Source of the DNA: DASRSS01 sp035765515
Lineage (GTDB): Bacteria; Actinomycetota; Actinomycetes; Mycobacteriales; Jatrophihabitantaceae
Direction of reading: 5' to 3'
DNA length: 16,512 bases
Assembly (NCBI GenBank): GCA_035765515.1
Contig: DASTXN010000080.1
Span: forward strand, 1 to 16,512
Shown: positions 12,875 through 16,512 of the stretch, in pieces
Position numbering within the stretch: position 1 is the first letter of the stretch
Layout: every line of letters starts with the position of its first letter
Translations under genes and position numbers: made by a program
The notes under the pieces: generated by a model
Database searches by the model: none
Told to the model about the DNA's origin: nothing
The model's input: only the letters and a program-made list of their open reading frames with translations

Positions 12875-14313
12875 CAGCCGACTCCGGTGTGGTTGATCAG
12901 TGTGTCGAGCAGGTCGTTCATCGTGCTCAGCACCCGCGAGGACGCCTGGTAGGCGTGCTGCAGGGTGAGCATGTTGGTGACCTCTTCGTCGAGGTTGACG
13001 CCCGAGGCCGACTGCCGCAGCGCGTCGACGCTGCTCGTCACCGCGTCCTGCGTGGCCTGCCCCTGTTGGGCCAGCTTGCTGGACGCCGCGATCGAACCGA
13101 CGAGCGATGCGTAGGTGTTGTCGGCCGAGCCGCTCGCGGTGCCCAGCTGCGAGACACCCAGCGCGTTGGAGCCGTCCTTGTTCGGGATCGGATTGCCGGA
13201 GCTGTCGAGCTGCTGCAGCCCGGACGCGGCCACCAGATTCGGGTCGGTCATGACGACCTGGATCCCGGCAGCGATCGAGCCCGGCCCGGTGGAGGTCGGA
13301 ACCGAGAACATGTCGGTGCCCGGGTTCCCGGCAACGTCGTAGCCGTTGGCCTGCGCGCCGTTGACGGCGGTCGCCAGCGCGGTGGCCACCGCGTCGAGCT
13401 GGGACTGGACGCCGGGCAACGTGCTGGTGAGCGTCGTGAAGCTGGCGGCGGCGCTACCACCGGAGAGGGTGATCGCAGTGGTCGTGCTCGTGCTGGGATC
13501 CAGCGCCGAGATGGCGTAGCCCGAGGACGGGTCGTCCGAGAGCGTTTGCGCCGTGTCGGTCGCGCCGTCCACGTAAGTGATGCCTCCCGCGCCGGATGCG
13601 TCGGTGCCCACCTTGACCGTTGCCGTGCCGTCGGCGTTGATCGTGGCGACGCCGCCGACGAGCTGGCTGAGCTTGTCGAGCAGCACATCGCGCTGGTCGA
13701 GCAGCGAGTTCGCGGTCACGCCAGTGTTGTGGGCGAGCCGGATCTGGGTGTTCAGCGCGGTCAGTGAGTTCGCGGCCGTATTCGCCTCGTCCAGATCATT
13801 CCCGAGCGACTGCGCCGCGGCGGCGCCGACGTCGGAGAGGGACTGGCTCATTGAGTTGAGCGTGCTGGCGACCGTCGCGCCGTCCTGCAGCAGCACGGTA
13901 CGCGGCGCAGCGGATGCCGGGTCATCGGCGATCTTGGCCCAGTCGGACCAGAACGTGCTCAACTGCTCGGCCAGCCCGGTGTCGCTGGGTTCGGGGAAGA
14001 CGTCCTCGATCTGGGACAGCTGCGCGGCGGTCGTGTCGGCCAGGGCGCTGCGCGAGTGCTCGGTGCGCGCGCGGGCGTCGATGACCGCGTCGTTGAGCCG
14101 CGAGGTTCCGGTGACGGTCACGCCACCGGGACCGCCGCCGACCGCGTAGCGGCGCGGGACACCGCCGACTGGGTCGACGCTGGCGAGGTCGACGGACTGG
14201 CGGGTGTAGCCGGGGGTGCTGGCGTTCGCGATGTTCTGCGACACGATCTGCAGCCCGTACTGGGACGCCGCGAGCGAGGTCGCAGCCTGCTGGATGCCCG
14301 AGAAGGTGCTCAC
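12874..14313 (-). CDS. flgK: Flagellar hook-associated protein 1
   Basis: First junction protein at the distal end of the hook; 479 residues. The N-terminus STFSGIQQAATSLAASQYGL plus IVSQNIANASTPGYTRQ is the hallmark axial-protein helix, and the C-terminus GVNLDEEVTNMLTLQHAYQA plus MNDLLDTLINHTGVG is its partner. The centre (about 150-400) is the variable exposed region rich in Ala, Thr and Ser. The frame runs upstream to 14559, but that portion overlaps flgN in another frame and is not FlgK-like, so GTG at 14313 is chosen; GGGGG lies about 7 bases before it. It starts 55 bases after the flgN stop and ends overlapping flgL. Confidence 0.95.
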   Translation of the reverse strand: MSTFSGIQQAATSLAASQYGLQIVSQNIANASTPGYTRQSVDLASVDPVGGVPRRYAVGGGPGGVTVTGTSRLNDAVIDARARTEHSRSALADTTAAQLSQIEDVFPEPSDTGLAEQLSTFWSDWAKIADDPASAAPRTVLLQDGATVASTLNSMSQSLSDVGAAAAQSLGNDLDEANTAANSLTALNTQIRLAHNTGVTANSLLDQRDVLLDKLSQLVGGVATINADGTATVKVGTDASGAGGITYVDGATDTAQTLSDDPSSGYAISALDPSTSTTTAITLSGGSAAASFTTLTSTLPGVQSQLDAVATALATAVNGAQANGYDVAGNPGTDMFSVPTSTGPGSIAAGIQVVMTDPNLVAASGLQQLDSSGNPIPNKDGSNALGVSQLGTASGSADNTYASLVGSIAASSKLAQQGQATQDAVTSSVDALRQSASGVNLDEEVTNMLTLQHAYQASSRVLSTMNDLLDTLINHTGVG

Positions 14314-14368
14314 GTGTGGCCCCCGACGAAGTTCGGAGTGTTCTTTACGGAGAAGTTCGCTGGGGTGT

Positions 14369-14902
14369 TCACGCCTGCTCGTCCAGGAGCATCGGGCCGG
14401 TGGCCAGGCTGACGGAGCTGCCGGTCGAGTCGTAGCCGGCACCGGTCGTGCCGACCGTGCGGGCGAGGCTGTCCAGGGTCTCGCGGATCGCGGACATGCC
14501 TGCCTGCAGCAGTCGCTTGACGTCGCCGCCCATGTCCTCGATCTCGCCGACCAGCGCACGTAGCGCGGTGCGGTGCTCCGCGAGCAGCGTGCTCCACGGC
14601 TCCGGCGCCACGGCGATGAGCTCGCCCAGGGTCGTCTCGTGCGGCAGGTGCAGCGACTCGGCCAGTGCCTCGATCTCCGCCGCGCGCAGCACCTCGGAGC
14701 CGCTCACCTGACTGACGGCCGCATCGACCTCGTCGTTGACGCGGCTCAACCAGCGGGTGGCCCCCGAGGTGAGCACCAGGCGCTGCACCGTCAGGCGGTA
14801 CAGGACCTGCTCCAGCAGCTCGCGCTCGGTCCAGAGCAGCGCGCTTACTGCAGCGAAGGACGCCAGTTCGTGATCGGTGTGACTGGGGGGCAGCTTCGGC
14901 AT
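14369..14902 (-). CDS. flgN: FlgN-like flagellar export chaperone
   Basis: Predicted cytosolic chaperone that keeps FlgK and FlgL unfolded and ready for export; 177 residues. The sequence is almost all amphipathic helix, with ALLWTERELLEQVLYRLTVQ and LVLTSGATRWLSRVNDEVDA resembling the FlgN family's N-terminal coiled coil. A helical C-terminal half (LVGEIEDMGGDVKRLLQAG) would bind the cargo. Assignment rests on this pattern and on its place directly before flgK-flgL; sequence conservation in the family is low. The frame is open to 15025, but a sigma-28-type promoter lies inside that extension, so ATG at 14902 is preferred. The transcript probably begins at or next to this ATG, so no Shine-Dalgarno sequence is expected. 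Confidence 0.8.
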   Translation of the reverse strand: MPKLPPSHTDHELASFAAVSALLWTERELLEQVLYRLTVQRLVLTSGATRWLSRVNDEVDAAVSQVSGSEVLRAAEIEALAESLHLPHETTLGELIAVAPEPWSTLLAEHRTALRALVGEIEDMGGDVKRLLQAGMSAIRETLDSLARTVGTTGAGYDSTGSSVSLATGPMLLDEQA

Positions 14903-14909
14903 GACCACA

Positions 14910-14936
14910 CCATCGGCGCACAGCCAAAAAACCTGA
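14910..14936 (-). promoter_or_regulatory. Sigma-28 (FliA)-type promoter of the flgN operon
   Basis: On the minus strand, TCAG, 15 bases, then GCCGATGG. The known FliA/WhiG consensus is TAAA, 15-16 bases, GCCGATAA. The -10 box ends 7 bases before the flgN ATG, so transcription should start at about the A of that codon. A perfect 14-base palindrome (14937-14950) abuts the -35 box. Confidence 0.68.
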
Positions 14937-14950
14937 GAGCTGCGCAGCTC
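14937..14950. repeat. 14-base perfect palindrome next to the flgN -35 box
   Basis: GAGCTGCGCAGCTC is a perfect inverted repeat touching the -35 element of the flgN promoter on its upstream side. This is a position for an activator or repressor of the operon. A chance GC-rich palindrome of this length is possible. Confidence 0.4.
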
Positions 14951-15195
14951 GCGCGGAACCGCCGGATTCCGGGGCTTGTAGTGCCCTACCGGCAGGTAGC
15001 TTAGCGCGACACGCAGAGAGTTCACAAAAAATTCACCTCGAGGACTTGCGCCGTGTGAAGTTCATGTGTGAGAGTGCTTTACGTCGATCTAACACGAGCC
15101 AAGATCGACGGTGGGGCGGCCAACGAAACCGACGGCCCCGAGGTCCAAACAGGGGGCCGGCTCGCACGTATGAGGTCCGCGAATAAGCGGTTTCT
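14951..15195. promoter_or_regulatory. Divergent flgN/fliA control region
   Basis: The 304-base space between the two divergent genes has no supported ORF. It holds four TTCAC/GTGAA-like half-sites: TTCACA at 15021, TTCACC at 15032 (11 bases apart), TGTGAA at 15054 and TGTGAG at 15067 (13 apart). Next come two inverted repeats in the fliA leader: CGTCGATCT/AGATCGACG (15082-15090, 15102-15110) and CGGCCCC/GGGGCCG (15133-15139, 15153-15159). The fliA promoter must lie here, but I see no convincing -10/-35 pair, and no GCCGAT box on the plus strand. Confidence 0.4.
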
Positions 15196-15206
15196 AGGAG
15201 GCCATC

Positions 15207-16085
15207 GTGTCGGTCGCACAGAGCAACGAGAGCGTCACCCCCGAGTCGGTCGAAGAACTCGTCCGCACCCACCTGCCCCTAGTCGGTCACCTGGTGCGCG
15301 AGGTTCTCGGCCGGGTGCCCGCTCACGTGAGCCGTGACGACCTGGTTTCGGCCGGAATGCTCGCCCTGGCGATGAGCGCCAAGGGCTTCGACGCCTCCCG
15401 CGGCGTCCCCTTCGGCCGGTTCGCGGCGATCCGCATCCGCGGCGCGCTCACCGACGAGCTGCGCACGATGGACTGGGCCAGCCGGGCCGTCCGCGGCAAG
15501 GCCCGCGAGATCGAGGCAGTGCGCAACGAGCTGGCCGCCACGCTGGGCCGCACTCCGAGCCGCGACGAGATCGCACACACGATGGGCGTGGGCGTCCACG
15601 AGCTGGACAGCGTCGAGGCTGACGTACAGCGCGCCTCGGTCCTGTCGATCCAGGGCCTCACCGACAACGACGGTGCCGACCTGCTCAGCGACCGCGACGC
15701 CGGCCCCGAGGGCCTGCTGCTGCACCGCGAGCAGCTGGGCATCCTGCGCGACGCGATCGCCGAGCTGCCCGAGCGGCTGCGCACCGTCGTCGAGCAGTAC
15801 TTCTTCGCGCAGCGCAAGATGGCGGACATCGCCGCCGAGCTCGGCGTCACCGAATCGCGCGTCTCGCAGCTGCGCTCCGAGGCGCTGGTCATGCTCCGCG
15901 CCGGCATGCGCTCGCAGGATTCCGACGCCCCGGCCGTCGAGGCCACCACTTCCCGCCGCGCGAACGCGCAGGCTGCCTACGTGGCCGCCGTCGCGACCCG
16001 CTCCACGCTGGCCGGCCGGCTGCAGGCGAGCAGCCTGCTCGGCGAGGCGCGGCACGTCGTTTCGCGGCAGCGCATCGCGAACTGA
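15207..16085 (+). CDS. fliA: RNA polymerase sigma factor for flagellar operons (sigma-28)
   Basis: Sigma-70-family factor of the FliA/WhiG group, 292 residues, directing late flagellar transcription. Region 2 (about 15-95): SVEELVRTHLPLVGHLVRE, SRDDLVSAGMLALAMSAKGFD, then FGRFAAIRIRGALTDELR. Region 3 (about 105-135) includes LGRTPSRDEIAHTMGV. Region 4 (about 175-235) includes LPERLRTVVEQYFF and the helix-turn-helix MADIAAELGVTESRVSQLRS. A tail of about 55 Ala- and Arg-rich residues follows, absent from enterobacterial FliA. WhiG is the nearest alternative, but the flanking flagellar genes and two sigma-28-type promoters favour FliA. The start is GTG at 15207 with AGGAGG (15196-15201) at 5 bases. 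A hairpin terminator follows 24 bases after the stop. No flgM anti-sigma gene is visible nearby. Confidence 0.94.
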   Translation: MSVAQSNESVTPESVEELVRTHLPLVGHLVREVLGRVPAHVSRDDLVSAGMLALAMSAKGFDASRGVPFGRFAAIRIRGALTDELRTMDWASRAVRGKAREIEAVRNELAATLGRTPSRDEIAHTMGVGVHELDSVEADVQRASVLSIQGLTDNDGADLLSDRDAGPEGLLLHREQLGILRDAIAELPERLRTVVEQYFFAQRKMADIAAELGVTESRVSQLRSEALVMLRAGMRSQDSDAPAVEATTSRRANAQAAYVAAVATRSTLAGRLQASSLLGEARHVVSRQRIAN

Positions 16086-16108
16086 GCAACTTCCCCCACG
16101 GGGTAGCG

Positions 16109-16142
16109 GAAGCGCCCGAGACCTTCTGGTCTCGGGCGCTTC
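16109..16142 (+). terminator. Strong terminator between fliA and flagellin
   Basis: Perfect 15-base-pair stem (16109-16123 with 16128-16142) capped by the tetraloop TTCT, starting 24 bases after the fliA stop, then a short T-containing run (TCGTTGT). It should separate fliA transcription from the flagellin gene, which has its own promoter 48 bases on. Confidence 0.92.
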
Positions 16143-16189
16143 TCGTTGTCCAGGGACCGAAATCGGCCGAAGATTCCCGCCCCGACAGC

Positions 16190-16216
16190 TCAACTCCTTC
16201 GGAGGGATGCCGATCC
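16190..16216 (+). promoter_or_regulatory. Sigma-28 (FliA)-type promoter of flagellin
   Basis: TCAA (16190-16193), 15-base spacer, GCCGATCC (16209-16216), close to the FliA/WhiG consensus and matching the flgN promoter in spacing and the GCCGAT core. Predicted start of transcription is about 16222-16224, giving a leader of about 74 bases before the ATG at 16297. Confidence 0.78.
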
Positions 16217-16226
16217 TGCATTCAGA

Positions 16227-16246
16227 CCGGTCCACGGACGGACCGG
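16227..16246 (+). promoter_or_regulatory. Predicted CsrA-binding hairpin 1 in the flagellin leader
   Basis: Perfect 7-base-pair stem CCGGTCC/GGACCGG with the six-base loop ACGGAC. CsrA's known preferred site is exactly a hexaloop of the form ANGGAN on a short stem. The hairpin begins only about 5 bases after the predicted transcript start. A plain GCCCC-GGCA-GGGGC hairpin (16248-16261) follows. Confidence 0.68.
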
Positions 16247-16277
16247 CGCCCCGGCAGGGGCCGGCAAAACCAGACTC

Positions 16278-16294
16278 TGTTTGGGAGGCAAACA
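16278..16294 (+). promoter_or_regulatory. Predicted CsrA-binding hairpin 2 holding the flagellin ribosome binding site
   Basis: TGTTTG pairs with CAAACA (6 base pairs), leaving GGAGG in the loop. This GGGAGG (16283-16288) is also the Shine-Dalgarno sequence, 8 bases before the ATG. CsrA bound here would block ribosome entry. The loop GGA is 48 bases from that of hairpin 1, within reach of one CsrA dimer. Confidence 0.68.
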
Positions 16295-16296
16295 CA

Positions 16297-16512
16297 ATGA
16301 GTCTTCGCATCAACACCAACGTTGCCGCGCTGAACGCGTACAACAACCTGAACTCGAACCAGTCCAAGCTGGAGGACGCGTTCCAGAAGCTCTCGTCCGG
16401 CCTGCGCATCAACAAGGCAGCCGACGACGCATCCGGCCTGTCCATCGCCCAGGGCCTGTCCAGCCAGATCAACGGACTGACCCAGGCCGTGTCCAACGCC
16501 AACGACGCCACC
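16297..16512 (+). CDS. fliC: Flagellin, 5' part (runs off the window)
   Basis: Filament subunit (also called hag). The 72 visible residues are the conserved N-terminal D0/D1 helix: MSLRINTNVAALNAYNNL, then KLSSGLRINKAADDASGLSI, then QGLSSQINGLTQAVSNANDA. This is canonical flagellin and clearly distinct from FlgL upstream. ATG at 16297 has GGGAGG at 8 bases. It is transcribed from its own sigma-28-type promoter and carries a leader with two predicted CsrA hairpins, so both FliA and the CsrA/FliW pair encoded in this window should control it. The C-terminal part lies beyond the window edge. Confidence 0.97.
   Translation, partial: MSLRINTNVAALNAYNNLNSNQSKLEDAFQKLSSGLRINKAADDASGLSIAQGLSSQINGLTQAVSNANDAT

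Noticed and set aside
14314..14559. Upstream extension of flgK
   Set aside because: It would overlap flgN almost fully in another frame with Arg/Ser/Cys-rich, non-family sequence; the FlgK N-terminal helix begins at the GTG at 14313.
15021..15071. Naming the TTCAC/TGTGA half-sites as MtrA or another specific regulator's boxes
   Set aside because: The half-sites are too short and my recollection of the consensus too loose to name a regulator from this sequence.
15045..15075. A housekeeping -35/-10 promoter for fliA
   Set aside because: TTGCGC with a TGAGAG at 17 bases is too far from consensus to support.

Overview
This window looks like chromosome from a motile, high-GC actinomycete. The purine enzymes, the class II aldolase next to a DUF3151 protein, the FliA/WhiG-type sigma factor and the strong G/C third-position bias all fit Actinomycetia. 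I cannot name the genus. Nothing in the window looks like phage, transposase, CRISPR, tRNA or rRNA.

Bases 1-11156 are a housekeeping block read entirely from the minus strand. In transcription order it holds: fbaA (class II fructose-bisphosphate aldolase), a DUF3151 protein, a secreted cupredoxin-like protein with a duplicated domain, a NarL-type sensor kinase and response regulator whose genes overlap by 4 bases, a short-chain dehydrogenase, purA, a beta-propeller lipoprotein, purD and the 5' part of purB. purA and purB make and cleave adenylosuccinate on the AMP branch; purB and purD also act earlier in IMP synthesis.

Bases 11215-16512 are a flagellar block with a divergent control region (14903-15206). 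To the left on the minus strand runs flgN-flgK-flgL-fliW-csrA: an export chaperone candidate, two hook-filament junction proteins, and the FliW/CsrA pair that controls flagellin translation. To the right on the plus strand are fliA (sigma-28), a strong terminator, and the start of the flagellin gene, cut by the window edge. Two matching sigma-28-type promoters are visible, one before flgN and one before flagellin. The flagellin leader carries two hairpins presenting GGA in the loop, the second holding the ribosome binding site. This is the layout expected for CsrA repression of flagellin, relieved by FliW. Together the genes form a plausible closed circuit: FliA transcribes the hook-junction/fliW/csrA operon and flagellin, CsrA blocks flagellin translation, and FliW links that block to flagellin export.

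The least expected feature is a family of three 67-base imperfect palindromes (544-610, 5623-5689, 10061-10127) of identical length and layout. Two lie in the gaps just after stop codons; the third is read through and supplies the C-terminal tail of PurD. A separate 28-base perfect palindrome with two extra half-copies lies between purD and the lipoprotein gene.
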